This document shows positions 1 to 8,310 of a DNA stretch of 63,687 nucleotides, piece by piece; within the stretch, counting starts at the first letter, position 1; every line of letters starts with the position of its first letter. The stretch is from an uncultured Monoglobus sp. (GTDB taxonomy: Bacteria; Bacillota; Clostridia; Monoglobales; Monoglobaceae): NCBI GenBank assembly GCA_947624305.1, contig CANQKC010000015.1, forward strand, positions 1 through 63,687, read 5' to 3'. A program made the position numbers and the translations under genes. A model generated the notes under the pieces. It saw only the letters and a program-made list of their open reading frames with translations, was not told the origin of the DNA and did not search any database.

Positions 1-95
1 TTTTGTCACCCTTATTAAGTATATCATGTTTTTGGATTCTTTGGGTTACAATTTTATTTCAAAATTAGATTGACGTGCCGCCGACATTTTGACGG

Positions 96-124
96 TTGAC
101 ATTTGAAACTTAAATTGATATAAT
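96..124 (+). promoter_or_regulatory. Sigma-A type promoter of the first gene
   Basis: TTGACA at 96-101 and TATAAT at 119-124 are separated by 17 bp, a consensus vegetative promoter. It lies 37 bp upstream of the start codon at 162, and a CGGAGG ribosome site is at 147-152. Confidence 0.85.
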
Positions 125-161
125 GTATTATGTATGAATAAATTTCCGGAGGCTTTTATTT

Positions 162-1028
162 ATGAATAAAAACACTGAACGCGAAACATCGGTAAAGAAA
201 AAAAGCGACAAGCGCAAAATGCTCCATGTTGTTCTCAGCGTCCTTGTCGTCCTCGTGATGATCAGACAGTTTTTTATGGGGAATTATTCTCATGTTTTCA
301 CCTGTGTGCTCACGATACTGTTGTTCACGATCCCCACGTTCGTCGACAGGCACCTCAACATCAAGATGCCGATACTCCTTGAGGTGATCATTCTGTTCTT
401 TATTTTCGCGGCCGAGATCATGGGCGAGATACAGAGCTTTTACACTCTTATACCTATGTGGGACACCATTCTGCACACGATCAACGGATTTATTATGGCG
501 GCCATCGGCTTCGCCCTGATCGACATTCTCAATCAGTCGCCGAGAATTCACATCACAATGTCGCCGTGGTTCGTGGCTTTTGTGACGTTCTGTTTCTCAA
601 TGACGATCGGTGTGCTCTGGGAATTTTTCGAGTACAGCATGGATCAGATCTTCATGACAGATATGCAGAAGGACTGGCTGGTCCACAACATTTCGTCGGT
701 GCTGATTAACCCCAGCGGCCTTAACGAGCCGATTATCATCAAGGACGTCACGCGGACGGTCATCTCGGGCACGATCAACGGAGCGCCCCAAGACTGGGTG
801 GTTGACGGCGCGTATCTCGACGTCGGCATAATCGACACCATGAAGGATCTGATAGTTAACTGCATAGGCGCCGTCGTGTTCTCGATCTTCGGATTTCTTT
901 ACATAAAGACCCGCGGCAAGGGCCGTATAGTCACCAGTCTTATACCAAAGCTTAAGACCCACGAGGAGATCGAGCAGACCCGTCTTGAGCTCAGCGAGCG
1001 CAAAAAGAAAAAGGAAAAGAAAAAATAA
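162..1028 (+). CDS. Multi-pass membrane protein, YjdF/DUF2238-like
   Basis: This 288 aa protein has about six hydrophobic segments (around residues 22-42, 46-63, 73-92, 103-126, 135-160 and 225-245) and a very basic lysine-rich tail ending in KKKKEKKK, presumably cytoplasmic. The stretch WDTILHTINGF followed by GVLWEFFEYSMD resembles the DUF2238/YjdF family of integral membrane proteins, whose function is unknown. The start follows a CGGAGG ribosome site with good spacing and its own consensus promoter. The next feature is a tRNA gene with its own promoter, so this is a single-gene unit. Family assignment is from remembered motif similarity; no biochemical role is claimed. Confidence 0.75.
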   Translation: MNKNTERETSVKKKSDKRKMLHVVLSVLVVLVMIRQFFMGNYSHVFTCVLTILLFTIPTFVDRHLNIKMPILLEVIILFFIFAAEIMGEIQSFYTLIPMWDTILHTINGFIMAAIGFALIDILNQSPRIHITMSPWFVAFVTFCFSMTIGVLWEFFEYSMDQIFMTDMQKDWLVHNISSVLINPSGLNEPIIIKDVTRTVISGTINGAPQDWVVDGAYLDVGIIDTMKDLIVNCIGAVVFSIFGFLYIKTRGKGRIVTSLIPKLKTHEEIEQTRLELSERKKKKEKKK

Positions 1029-1061
1029 AGAAAAAATAATTAAAAATTTTTCAAAAATGTC

Positions 1062-1090
1062 TTGACAAACAAATTTTGATTTGCTATAAT
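1062..1090 (+). promoter_or_regulatory. Promoter of tRNA-Gly
   Basis: TTGACA (1062-1067) and TATAAT (1085-1090) with a 17 bp spacer form a perfect consensus promoter 27 bp ahead of the mature tRNA 5' end. Confidence 0.9.
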
Positions 1091-1117
1091 AATTAAGCAC
1101 TTGAGAAGAGTGCTTAT

Positions 1118-1192
1118 GCGGGAGTGGCTCAGTGGTAGAGCGTCACCTTGCCAAGGTGAACGTCGCGAGTTCGAATCTCGTCTTCCGCTCCA
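1118..1192 (+). tRNA. tRNA-Gly(GCC)
   Basis: The cloverleaf is complete: acceptor GCGGGAG pairs with CTTCCGC (1182-1188, one G-U pair), the D arm contains GGCTCAGTGGTAGAGC, the anticodon stem TCACC/GGTGA encloses loop TTGCCAA with anticodon GCC at 1150-1152, and the T loop is TTCGAAT. The CCA end is encoded at 1190-1192. It decodes GGC and GGU glycine codons. It has its own promoter and terminator. Confidence 0.97.
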
Positions 1193-1194
1193 GT

Positions 1195-1226
1195 GAGGCA
1201 TCGGTTTTCCGGTGCCTCTTTTGTTT
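1195..1226 (+). terminator. Rho-independent terminator of tRNA-Gly
   Basis: A 10-bp stem GAGGCATCGG / CCGGTGCCTC with a TTTT loop is followed by TTTTGTTTTTT, directly after the encoded CCA. Confidence 0.88.
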
Positions 1227-1262
1227 TTTACAAATTTGTAATATTCAAATCAAAAATAATAA

Positions 1263-1291
1263 TTGAATTTTTTTGGAAACAGTAGTATAAT
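1263..1291 (+). promoter_or_regulatory. Promoter of the DUF4330 gene
   Basis: TTGAAT (1263-1268) and TATAAT (1286-1291), spacer 17 bp, 50 bp upstream of the start at 1342, which also has a GGAGAG ribosome site. Confidence 0.75.
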
Positions 1292-1341
1292 GTTTTATTA
1301 TAGATATATTATGTTAATAATACGGTCATGGAGAGAGTGAA

Positions 1342-1923
1342 ATGCTTCAGAAGAAAATTATCTGGAAACTGAATATAATTGATCTGCTGCTCATAATTAT
1401 TATAGCGCTCAGCATTGCCGCGCTCATTTATAAATCCGTTTCGGGCGGGGATGACAGCGAGTATCGGAACTATAACCTTACATTTGTGTGCGAGAGCGCG
1501 CCGATCGGCCTTTTTGACACGATCGACTCCGACCGCCTCTGCATTGACGGCGGCACCGGCGAGGAGATAGGCGAGCTCCGCGATTTTGAGATAACCCCGA
1601 TCGTCGAGTACGCTCCCCCGATCGCCGCGCAGCCGACAGCCGAACCCGACGAGAGCGAGGACGAAAACGCGTCCGAGGATGAGGAAGCCGATAACGAGGA
1701 CACCGAAGATGAGGAGAATGATCGGGACGAGAGGCGCAGCACGCCGAGACCCGCTCCGACCCCCGAACCGACGCGGGCCAAGGCCGTGTTCAACATAACC
1801 TCCGAGGCGGCGAAGACTGAACACGGAATAAGAATAAACAAAAACGTGTATCTGCTGGGCCAGAGCATGCAGCTTGTTATCGGAGACACGGTTTTTGACG
1901 TTTATATCAGCAATATGGAATAA
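1342..1923 (+). CDS. DUF4330-type membrane-anchored protein with acidic insert
   Basis: The 193 aa product has a short cytoplasmic N-terminus, one membrane anchor (about residues 11-31) and an extracytoplasmic part. The core, with YNLTFVCESAP near residue 48 and a closing VIGDTVFDVYISNME, looks like the DUF4330 family common in Clostridia. Between the two halves (about residues 95-145) sits a low-complexity acidic then Pro/Arg-rich insert of Glu, Asp and Ala, likely a disordered spacer. It lies 39 bp before an O-antigen-ligase-like gene, an arrangement in keeping with a role in envelope polysaccharide export or polymerisation, though that is inference from position. Confidence 0.7.
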   Translation: MLQKKIIWKLNIIDLLLIIIIALSIAALIYKSVSGGDDSEYRNYNLTFVCESAPIGLFDTIDSDRLCIDGGTGEEIGELRDFEITPIVEYAPPIAAQPTAEPDESEDENASEDEEADNEDTEDEENDRDERRSTPRPAPTPEPTRAKAVFNITSEAAKTEHGIRINKNVYLLGQSMQLVIGDTVFDVYISNME

Positions 1924-1962
1924 GCTAAAGCGGGCTTCCCGCAGGAATAATTTGGAAATATT

Positions 1963-3387
1963 ATGAAAGCTACATTGGTCGAAACATATAAAAACAGTTT
2001 TCTTTACGAGATTATCCTTTGGATAACCGGCGTTCTGGTTCCGCGCCTCAAAAATGATTTTTTATCGAGCAGGCTTTCGTCGTTTATCGACTGGGTAGAC
2101 AAGTCGGTTATCAGCAACAAATATCTTGAAATATTTTTTGACACAAAAAAGGTCGGCGAGGCGTGGTACGCCAGCGCGTTTTACAGATACACCACCTACG
2201 CGATAAGGCACATCGCCTTTCATATTCCCAGATCAAGGATAAAGTTCCGCTCGTATTTTATCGGGATCTTCATGCTGTTTGTGCTGCTGTTCCCCGCGGA
2301 ATACTGGGATAATTTCTACATGGTCCCAGCGTTCGCCTGTATCGCCCTTATATTTATCAGCCGCTGCGCCGTTCAGAGGACCGGCGTTATTTTCGTGCTG
2401 ATAAACATAATAATAACAATGTTCATCGGAATGATGAGCATTTCGATCCCGATAGCCGCCTGCAAGACCCTCTCATACTTTTTGCTGGCGGTCGATCTGT
2501 TTTTCCTTATCTCGTTCGCCATCAGGAACCAGGGCGACCTTGAAAACTACCTCATGTTCCTGTTCATAGCCATGGTCGTTCTCTGCCTTGTGGGAATTGT
2601 TCAGGCAAACGGCCCGGACGATTTCAATCAGGCCATAACGGGAGTGTACGGCGACCCCGATGTTTTCGCCGAGATCCTTGTGCTTTTGTTCCCGTTCGCT
2701 TTCGTCTATCCCATAACCCTTAACTCAAAATGGCGAAGACTGATTTACTCGGTTCTTGTCATGGGCGCGTCGTTCTGGGTTATCACCGCCACGCAGTCGA
2801 TGGCGGCCTTCATCGCGTTCTTTATCGAGCTGATCATAGTCATCGTTCTGATCGACCGCAGATACATTCCGATGATACTCCTGCTTGCCCCCACGTTCAG
2901 CGGCAGAGTTATCAACAACATCGTTCTCATGTGGCACCGCGAGAGCGGAAACGGAAACATATTCCAGAACATAATCAACGCCTTCCGCGGCTTCTGGCGG
3001 AACGGGTTCGGCGTCAGCACCGACAGCTTTGTCAATCTCTACAACGCCTCGGCCCTGCACTACGGCGACAAGCACTCGCTCATCAACCTGCCCAACGTCA
3101 CCATAAGCCCGATATATTTCAACATTCTCGCCAACATCGGCGCGATCGTTATGATCGGATTTATGTATTACATCCTGCGGATAGCCCATTCCTCGATCAC
3201 ATGCATGTTCAGAGCCACGCCGAGGCAGAGGATAGTGTTCGCTGCGGGTCTGGCGGCGCTGCTCGGCATCTCGGTATCCTCGCTGTTTGAGTCGTCGCTT
3301 TTTGAGCCGAGAGTGCTTATAATGTACTGGTCGATGCTGGGTATACTCAGATCGGGCAGGATCATTAAGCTCGGAATTCTTGATTAA
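1963..3387 (+). CDS. O-antigen ligase/polymerase-like membrane protein (Wzy_C family)
   Basis: This 474 aa protein is strongly hydrophobic with about ten membrane segments from residue 88 on, preceded by an approximately 85-residue N-terminal region. It carries a late extracellular loop with NGFGVSTDSFVNLYN, the position and character of the large periplasmic loop motif of WaaL/Wzy_C proteins. Such proteins ligate or polymerise lipid-linked glycans at the outer face of the membrane. In a Gram-positive host the substrate would be a capsule, teichoic or S-layer glycan, not LPS. It is probably cotranscribed with the upstream DUF4330 gene (39 bp gap). No glycosyltransferases flank it here, so the substrate is unknown. 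Confidence 0.75.
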   Translation: MKATLVETYKNSFLYEIILWITGVLVPRLKNDFLSSRLSSFIDWVDKSVISNKYLEIFFDTKKVGEAWYASAFYRYTTYAIRHIAFHIPRSRIKFRSYFIGIFMLFVLLFPAEYWDNFYMVPAFACIALIFISRCAVQRTGVIFVLINIIITMFIGMMSISIPIAACKTLSYFLLAVDLFFLISFAIRNQGDLENYLMFLFIAMVVLCLVGIVQANGPDDFNQAITGVYGDPDVFAEILVLLFPFAFVYPITLNSKWRRLIYSVLVMGASFWVITATQSMAAFIAFFIELIIVIVLIDRRYIPMILLLAPTFSGRVINNIVLMWHRESGNGNIFQNIINAFRGFWRNGFGVSTDSFVNLYNASALHYGDKHSLINLPNVTISPIYFNILANIGAIVMIGFMYYILRIAHSSITCMFRATPRQRIVFAAGLAALLGISVSSLFESSLFEPRVLIMYWSMLGILRSGRIIKLGILD

Positions 3388-3421
3388 TCGTCACAAAGCC
3401 GACAAATTTTTTAAATTTATA

Positions 3422-3450
3422 TTGACGCGGCGCGATATTTTTATTATAAT
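3422..3450 (+). promoter_or_regulatory. Promoter upstream of 3480
   Basis: TTGACG (3422-3427) and TATAAT (3445-3450) with a 17 bp spacer; a GGGGG-containing ribosome site follows just before the start codon. Confidence 0.8.
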
Positions 3451-3479
3451 AGTACCGACAGACAAAAGGGGGAACTCAG

Positions 3480-4499
3480 ATGAAATCCGAAAAATTATAT
3501 ATAAAGGCGCCGCAGAAGATCGGCTTTAAGGCGTTCGCCGTTATAGCCTACATACTTCTGTTCGCGGTCCAAAGGCTTCCGGCGCTGTCGATCGAGGCGG
3601 CGGAGCTCCGCGACGTTTCCGAAAACTTCAGCGTCTCGTCGCTGGCTCTCGGCAATTTTATTAAATTTTTCGATTATTTCGCCGTGCCCGTCGGCGGCGG
3701 CGCCATATCTATAATCGTTATCGCGGCTGTCGCTCTCGTGCTGGGCCTGGTCGTTCTGGCGCTCTCGCTGTTCCCGTACCGCGAGGTGCAGGTCGTAAAC
3801 TTTGTCTTGTCGGTTCTGGGCACGTTGGTTTCGATCGCGCTGGCGGTACTTATCACCGTTTTTGTTCCGCTCTGGAACGCGGACGGCGCGTTGTCGGACA
3901 TACTGGGCTTTTCGGCCCATTACATAATAACATGGCTGCCCGCTGTTCTGTTCATGATCGGAACGATATTTATATACGCCTACGCGAAAATGCCCTCATA
4001 CAGGCTTTCCGACGGCAGATTTTTCAAAACGCTGCTGAACGCGCTGGCGCCTAAGAATTTCACCTCGACATTCAAAAAGCGCGACAATACCGAGGCGCTG
4101 TTCAGGGCCACCGTTCCGCTCAAGCAAAAAAAATACGCGACGATGTCCGAGCCCGCCTCGATAAAAAAAGCGAGAAAAGAGTCGGCGAAAAGGCGCGGCA
4201 AAATGGACTATACTCAGGTGCTTGACGAATTTGAGGCCACAGACAAAAAGCTCTCAAAGCTCCAAATGGCCGTCAACCGCCGCGAGCACGCGGAGCGGAT
4301 AGCGAACAGGTCGGTCGAAAGCGAGAACCGCGCGCTGCTCAACAAAAAGAAAAAACGCGCCTCCGCGCGGACAAGCGCGGGCGCGGCCCAAAGACGCGCG
4401 TCGGCGCCGGTCGATAATCGGGCAAGGGCGCTCGAGATAGCGAAGCTCAAGGCAAAGCACGCCGAGGAGGTCGCGGGCCGAAACAAGGAAATATATTAA
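3480..4499 (+). CDS. Unknown four-helix membrane protein with long basic tail
   Basis: I do not recognise this 339 aa protein. Four hydrophobic segments are visible (about residues 15-35, 62-97, 100-128 and 140-165). The last half, from about residue 175, is a highly charged Lys/Arg/Ala/Glu-rich region that probably forms coiled coil or disordered cytoplasmic tail and could bind nucleic acid or membrane lipid. It has its own promoter and is followed by a terminator, so it is a monocistronic gene. No catalytic motif is visible. Confidence 0.65.
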   Translation: MKSEKLYIKAPQKIGFKAFAVIAYILLFAVQRLPALSIEAAELRDVSENFSVSSLALGNFIKFFDYFAVPVGGGAISIIVIAAVALVLGLVVLALSLFPYREVQVVNFVLSVLGTLVSIALAVLITVFVPLWNADGALSDILGFSAHYIITWLPAVLFMIGTIFIYAYAKMPSYRLSDGRFFKTLLNALAPKNFTSTFKKRDNTEALFRATVPLKQKKYATMSEPASIKKARKESAKRRGKMDYTQVLDEFEATDKKLSKLQMAVNRREHAERIANRSVESENRALLNKKKKRASARTSAGAAQRRASAPVDNRARALEIAKLKAKHAEEVAGRNKEIY

Positions 4500-4509
4500 A
4501 TATCGCTCA

Positions 4510-4542
4510 ATGAAGAGGGAGTTTTCCTTCTTCATTATTTTT
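4510..4542 (+). terminator. Rho-independent terminator
   Basis: TGAAGAGGGA pairs with TCCTTCTTCA around a GTTT loop (one G-U), followed by a T-rich run. It ends the gene at 3480-4499. Confidence 0.75.
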
Positions 4543-4564
4543 TAACAAACTGTTAACAAAACAC

Positions 4565-4593
4565 TTGCTATTTCACGGAAAATCTGTTATTAT
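4565..4593 (+). promoter_or_regulatory. Promoter of the amino acid ABC operon
   Basis: TTGCTA (4565-4570) and TATTAT (4588-4593), spacer 17 bp, 37 bp before the permease start. Confidence 0.65.
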
Positions 4594-4630
4594 ATAAATT
4601 AGATAATTTTTACATAAGGACGGTGAGTTT

Positions 4631-5323
4631 ATGGACTTTTTCCAGCCAATGCTTAACGGCTTATACGCCACATTTATTTATGACGACCGATGGGTGCTGT
4701 TTGTGCGCGGTATCGGCTACACGCTGCTTATCTCGCTTTTCGCGGTTCTGTTCGGACTGATCCTGGGCATAATCGCGGCTCTCGGCAGACTGTCAAAGGT
4801 CAAAATTTTCAACTGGATATCGGGGCTTTATATCGACATCATCCGCGGAACCCCGACCATGGTTCAGGTGCTTATATTCTACTTCGTTATTCTCGCGGGC
4901 GCCAGGAACATTCCCGCTTGGTTCATCGGCGTTATCGCCTTCAGCATCAACAGCGGAGCGTACATTGCGGAAATCGTGAGGGGCGGAATTCTCTCGATCG
5001 ACAAGGGACAGACCGAGGCGGGACGATCTCTCGGCCTCACTCAGGCACAGACTATGCGGCTTATAATCATGCCGCAAACGCTTAAGAACATCCTGCCCGC
5101 TCTTGTCAACGAATTTATCGTGCTTATAAAAGAGACGGCGGTTATCGGTATGATCAACAATATCGATCTGCTGGGCGCGGCGAAAAAGGTCCAGACCCTT
5201 ACATATGACTTTTTGTGGCCGCTCGTATCCTGCGCCGCGATATACTATGTGATAATAAAAATCTTTTCCGTGCTTTTGTCGAGGCTTGAGAAGCGGCTTC
5301 GCGCAAGCGACGACAGACGTTAG
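4631..5323 (+). CDS. Polar amino acid ABC transporter permease (HisMQ/GlnP family)
   Basis: The 230 aa integral membrane subunit has the usual five membrane segments and the EAA loop that contacts the ATPase (EAGRSLGLTQAQTMRLIIMPQ, about residues 133-153). IRGTPTMVQVLIFYF is a signature of the polar amino acid permease family. It is the first gene of a three-gene importer operon: the ATPase begins 12 bp later and the binding protein follows. Substrate is an amino acid; the exact one (cystine, glutamine, arginine) cannot be read from this sequence. Confidence 0.92.
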   Translation: MDFFQPMLNGLYATFIYDDRWVLFVRGIGYTLLISLFAVLFGLILGIIAALGRLSKVKIFNWISGLYIDIIRGTPTMVQVLIFYFVILAGARNIPAWFIGVIAFSINSGAYIAEIVRGGILSIDKGQTEAGRSLGLTQAQTMRLIIMPQTLKNILPALVNEFIVLIKETAVIGMINNIDLLGAAKKVQTLTYDFLWPLVSCAAIYYVIIKIFSVLLSRLEKRLRASDDRR

Positions 5324-5335
5324 GAGGGAAAGCGC

Positions 5336-6064
5336 ATGTCAATGATTGAAGTAAAAAACTTAAAGAAAAGCTTCGGTGATCTGGTTGTCCTCAAGGACAT
5401 AACCGAGAGCATCGAAAAGGGCGAGAAAATCGTTGTTATCGGGCCCTCGGGCAGCGGAAAGTCCACCTTCCTCCGCTGCATCAACAGGCTTGAGGAGCCC
5501 ACGGACGGACATATTTTTGTGGACGGCGAGGATATTTGCGACAAAAAGTGCAACATCAACCACGTCCGCGAAAAAATGGGAATGGTGTTCCAGCGGTTCA
5601 ATCTGTTCCCGCATCTGACCGTGCTTGACAACATAACCTTAGCGCCGCTCAACGTTAAAAAGCAGAACAAGGACGCCGCGAGACGGAGAGCTATGGAGCT
5701 CCTTAAAACCGTGGGCCTTGAGGAAAAGGCGGACTCATACCCCAACCAGCTCTCGGGCGGACAGCAGCAGAGAATAGCGATCGCCCGCGCTTTGGCTATG
5801 GATCCCGAGATCATGCTGTTTGACGAGCCCACCTCGGCGCTTGACCCCGAAATGGTCGGCGAGGTTCTGGACGTTATGAAAAACCTGGCGGAGGCGGGAA
5901 TGACGATGATCGTCGTTACCCACGAAATGGGTTTTGCCCGCGAGATCGCCTCGAGAGTGTTCTTTATGGACGAGGGAATAATTTATGAGCAGGGCACGCC
6001 CTCCGAGATTTTTGACACACCGAAAAATCCGAGGACGCAATCATTCTTAAGTAAGATTTTATAA
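5336..6064 (+). CDS. Polar amino acid ABC transporter ATP-binding protein (GlnQ-type)
   Basis: This 242 aa ATPase has Walker [10 protein letters not shown] (about residues 36-44), the Q-loop at VFQRFNLF, signature LSGGQQQR, Walker B IMLFDEP and the switch histidine in VVTHEMG. Length is normal for GlnQ/ArtP proteins. It powers the permease encoded just upstream. An AGGAGGG ribosome site supports the first ATG; a second ATG two codons later is possible. The last 8 codons (encoding QSFLSKIL) are themselves the first unit of a tandem repeat that continues downstream (see 6041-6209). Confidence 0.94.
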   Translation: MSMIEVKNLKKSFGDLVVLKDITESIEKGEKIVVIGPSGSGKSTFLRCINRLEEPTDGHIFVDGEDICDKKCNINHVREKMGMVFQRFNLFPHLTVLDNITLAPLNVKKQNKDAARRRAMELLKTVGLEEKADSYPNQLSGGQQQRIAIARALAMDPEIMLFDEPTSALDPEMVGEVLDVMKNLAEAGMTMIVVTHEMGFAREIASRVFFMDEGIIYEQGTPSEIFDTPKNPRTQSFLSKIL

Positions 6065-6209
6065 TGCTTTTTTTCAAAAGCATTGCAAATCATTCTTAAG
6101 CAAGATTTTATAATGCTTTTTTCAAAAGCATTGCAAATCAGTCTTAAGCAGGATTTTATAATGTTTTTTCCAAAACATTGCAAATCATTTTTAGCAAAAT
6201 TTTATAAAA
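6041..6209 (+). repeat. 3.5-copy, 47-49 bp tandem repeat with internal hairpin
   Basis: Units are at 6041-6089, 6090-6137 and 6138-6184, with a partial fourth at 6185-6209. Each unit contains the coding 3' end of the ATPase gene (TTCTTAAGyAAGATTTTATAA) followed by a hairpin, ATGCTTTT / AAAAGCAT. In unit 3 both arms changed together (ATGTTTT / AAAACAT), so pairing is kept. The array fills the gap between the ATPase and binding-protein genes. Such intercistronic hairpins can stabilise or process mRNA so that the binding protein is made in excess; that role is inference. Confidence 0.85.
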
Positions 6210-6239
6210 AAATAAAAAATATAAAAAGGAGAGATGAAA

Positions 6240-7070
6240 ATGAAAAATTTCAAAAAGGCACTGGCGCTTATTCTGGCGCTCTCACTCTGCGTCTGCATGC
6301 TCGCGGCCTGCGGAGGCACAACATCAACCGACACATCGGATAATTCGGAAAGCGCTTCGGGCGGTGAGTTGATCATGGCCACAAACGCCGCCTTCCCTCC
6401 GTTTGAGTTCACAACATCAAACGGTCTGGTTGGCGAGTATGACGGAATTGACGTCGCGATCGCTCAGAAAATCGCCGAGAAGGCAGGCAAGACGCTCAAG
6501 GTTTCGGATATGGAGTTTGACGGCATTATCGCCGCGGTTTCGACCGGCAAGGTTGACATGGGCATCGCCGGCATGACCATCACCGAGGAGAGAAAGAACA
6601 ACGTTGACTTCTCCGATCCCTACTATGTAGCCGAGCAGGTTATCGTTGTTCCCGCCGACAATACCGACATCACAAGCGCAGAGGACCTTAAGAACGACAA
6701 AAAGGTCGGCGTTGTTATCGGCTATACCGCCGACTCTATCGTAACCGAAGATCTGGCCCTTGACGAGGGCAATATCGTTCGCGCCAACAGAGGCATCGAC
6801 GTTGTTCAGGACGTTAAGAACGGCAGACTTGACGCGGTCGTTATCGACTCTTACACAGGCATCAAGCTCGCCGAGAGCACCGGTCTCAAGGTTATTGAGG
6901 ATCCCGAGGCGTTCGAGTCCGAGGAATACGCTATCGCTGTTCAGAAGGGCAACAGCGAGCTGCTTGAGACAATAAACAGCACTCTGGCCGAGATGAAAGA
7001 AAACGGCGAGATCGAGGAACTGGCCGCCAAGTACAACGACGCGGCGGTTGACGAGACAGCGGCGGAATAA
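6240..7070 (+). CDS. Amino acid ABC transporter substrate-binding lipoprotein
   Basis: The product (276 aa) has a lipoprotein signal peptide ending in MLAACGG, so the mature protein is lipid-anchored at Cys about residue 23. The mature part has the periplasmic binding protein type 2 pattern: LIMATNAAFPPFEF, VGEYDGIDVAIAQKIA, GIAGMTITEERK, and a closing EIEELAAKYN. It captures the amino acid for the permease/ATPase pair upstream. An ATG at 6234 sits only 2 nt after the GGAG ribosome site (6228-6231); the ATG at 6240, 8 nt away, is the better start. A terminator follows. Confidence 0.93.
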   Translation: MKNFKKALALILALSLCVCMLAACGGTTSTDTSDNSESASGGELIMATNAAFPPFEFTTSNGLVGEYDGIDVAIAQKIAEKAGKTLKVSDMEFDGIIAAVSTGKVDMGIAGMTITEERKNNVDFSDPYYVAEQVIVVPADNTDITSAEDLKNDKKVGVVIGYTADSIVTEDLALDEGNIVRANRGIDVVQDVKNGRLDAVVIDSYTGIKLAESTGLKVIEDPEAFESEEYAIAVQKGNSELLETINSTLAEMKENGEIEELAAKYNDAAVDETAAE

Positions 7071-7090
7071 AATCGCGCGCGCTTAAATCA

Positions 7091-7123
7091 AGGGGATACA
7101 GCTCGGCTGTATCCTCTTTTTTA
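7091..7123 (+). terminator. Rho-independent terminator of the ABC operon
   Basis: AGGGGATACAGC pairs with GCTGTATCCTCT around a TCG loop and is followed by TTTTTT. Confidence 0.9.
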
Positions 7124-7129
7124 TAGATA

Positions 7130-7159
7130 TTGACACCGATATTATACATATGATATAAT
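7130..7159 (+). promoter_or_regulatory. Promoter of larE
   Basis: TTGACA (7130-7135) and TATAAT (7154-7159), spacer 18 bp, about 45 bp upstream of the start. Confidence 0.8.
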
Positions 7160-7207
7160 TATGTTAAATAAATTAATCTTATTAAATAAAAGGTGGGAAA
7201 CAGATCA

Positions 7208-7999
7208 TTGAACGCAAAATATAACGCTCTTAAAGAATACATAAAATCGCTCGGTTCCGTCGCGATCGCGTTTTCGGGCGGAGTTGACTCGACGTTTCTC
7301 TTGAAAACCGCGCATGATGTTTTGGGCGATAACTGCGCCGCCCTGACCGCACGCTCCGTTTTGTTCCCCGAGCGCGAATCGGCCGAGGCGGAGAAGTTTT
7401 GTGCCGCCGAGGGAATAAAACAAATCATGATCGACCTGGACGCGCTCAATATTGAAGGCCTTGCTCAAAATCCCGAAAACCGCTGTTATCTCTGCAAAAC
7501 CGAGATTTTCAAAAAAATGCGCGAGGCGGCGGACAAATTGGGCATCGAGAATATAGCCGAGGGCTCAAACCTTGACGACAACGGCGACTACCGCCCCGGG
7601 CACATCGCGGTCGCGGAGCAGAATATAAAAAGCCCGCTCAGACGCGCGAACCTGAACAAAAACGAGATACGCGCGCTCTCGAGAGAACTCGGGCTTAAAA
7701 CATGGGACAAACCCTCATACGCCTGCTTGGCCTCGCGCTTTGTTTACGGCGAGACAATAACCGGAGAAAAGCTCGGCATGGTTGATGCCGCGGAACAGCT
7801 TCTGCGGGATCTGGGATTCGTTCAATCGCGCGTCCGCATCCACGGAAAAATGGCCCGCATAGAAGTCATGCCCGAGGATTTCGCGAAAATAATCAGCGTG
7901 TCCGAAGAAGTCCATAACGCTTTAAAAGCTCTCGGCTTCACCTATGTTTCGCTTGACCTCGGAGGCTACAGGACCGGAAGCATGAATGAGACGCTTTAA
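7208..7999 (+). CDS. larE: ATP-dependent sacrificial sulfur transferase LarE
   Basis: LarE adenylates and sulfurises the nicotinate-derived precursor of the nickel-pincer cofactor. The PP-loop SGGVDST lies near the N-terminus, followed by the family motif NRCYLCKTEIF and SYACLASR, whose Cys matches the sacrificial cysteine of Lactiplantibacillus LarE. No extra Cys pair is seen in the following QSRVRIHG stretch, suggesting the single-cysteine type, not the iron-sulfur type. A GTG at 7193 lies inside the AAGGTGGG ribosome site, so the TTG at 7208 is the more likely start (263 aa). No larA, larB or larC is nearby, so the client enzyme is elsewhere or the protein has another sulfur-transfer role. 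Confidence 0.85.
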   Translation: MNAKYNALKEYIKSLGSVAIAFSGGVDSTFLLKTAHDVLGDNCAALTARSVLFPERESAEAEKFCAAEGIKQIMIDLDALNIEGLAQNPENRCYLCKTEIFKKMREAADKLGIENIAEGSNLDDNGDYRPGHIAVAEQNIKSPLRRANLNKNEIRALSRELGLKTWDKPSYACLASRFVYGETITGEKLGMVDAAEQLLRDLGFVQSRVRIHGKMARIEVMPEDFAKIISVSEEVHNALKALGFTYVSLDLGGYRTGSMNETL

Positions 8000-8004
8000 A
8001 CGCG

Positions 8005-8033
8005 AAAGAGCGGCTTTTCGCCGCTCTTTTTAT
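8005..8033. terminator. Terminator between convergent genes
   Basis: AAAGAGCGGC / GCCGCTCTTT around a TTTTC loop, followed by TT on the plus strand. It separates larE from the convergent gene at 8041 and may act in both directions. Confidence 0.85.
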
Positions 8034-8040
8034 CGTTTTA

Positions 8041-8268
8041 TCAATGGTTATGCCCGCAGCCGCAGTGATCGTCATGGTGATGATCATGGCCGCCGTGATC
8101 TCTGTCTTTGGGCAGTATCACGCTGTCGATCCTGATCTCGTTGAACTCCTTGCCGGAGTCAATGCATTTGCCGCAGTTGTCGCATATTTTAAGCGGGTTC
8201 AGATCGCAGTAATCACATTCTCCGCAGTCATTGCATATCCGGTCATATAAAACGCATTGCTTGGCCAT
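8041..8268 (-). CDS. Small Cys-rich / His-rich metal-binding protein
   Basis: This 75 aa protein has eight cysteines in a CNDCGECDYC ... CDNCGKC arrangement (four CxxC-type pairs) and a C-terminal tail dense in histidine (HGGHDHHHDDHCGCGHNH). Such composition suggests binding of Zn, Ni, Cu or an iron-sulfur cluster; the function is not known to me. It is the last gene of the run ending at the YnbB-type lyase (42 bp gap) and faces larE, whose pathway uses nickel, but a link is only positional. A good start (ATGGCCAAGCAA) and ribosome site GGAGG are present. Confidence 0.75.
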   Translation of the reverse strand: MAKQCVLYDRICNDCGECDYCDLNPLKICDNCGKCIDSGKEFNEIRIDSVILPKDRDHGGHDHHHDDHCGCGHNH

Positions 8269-8310
8269 ATTTTACCTCCGATAAAAAATATGCTCGTCTC
8301 CCTAAGTGCG

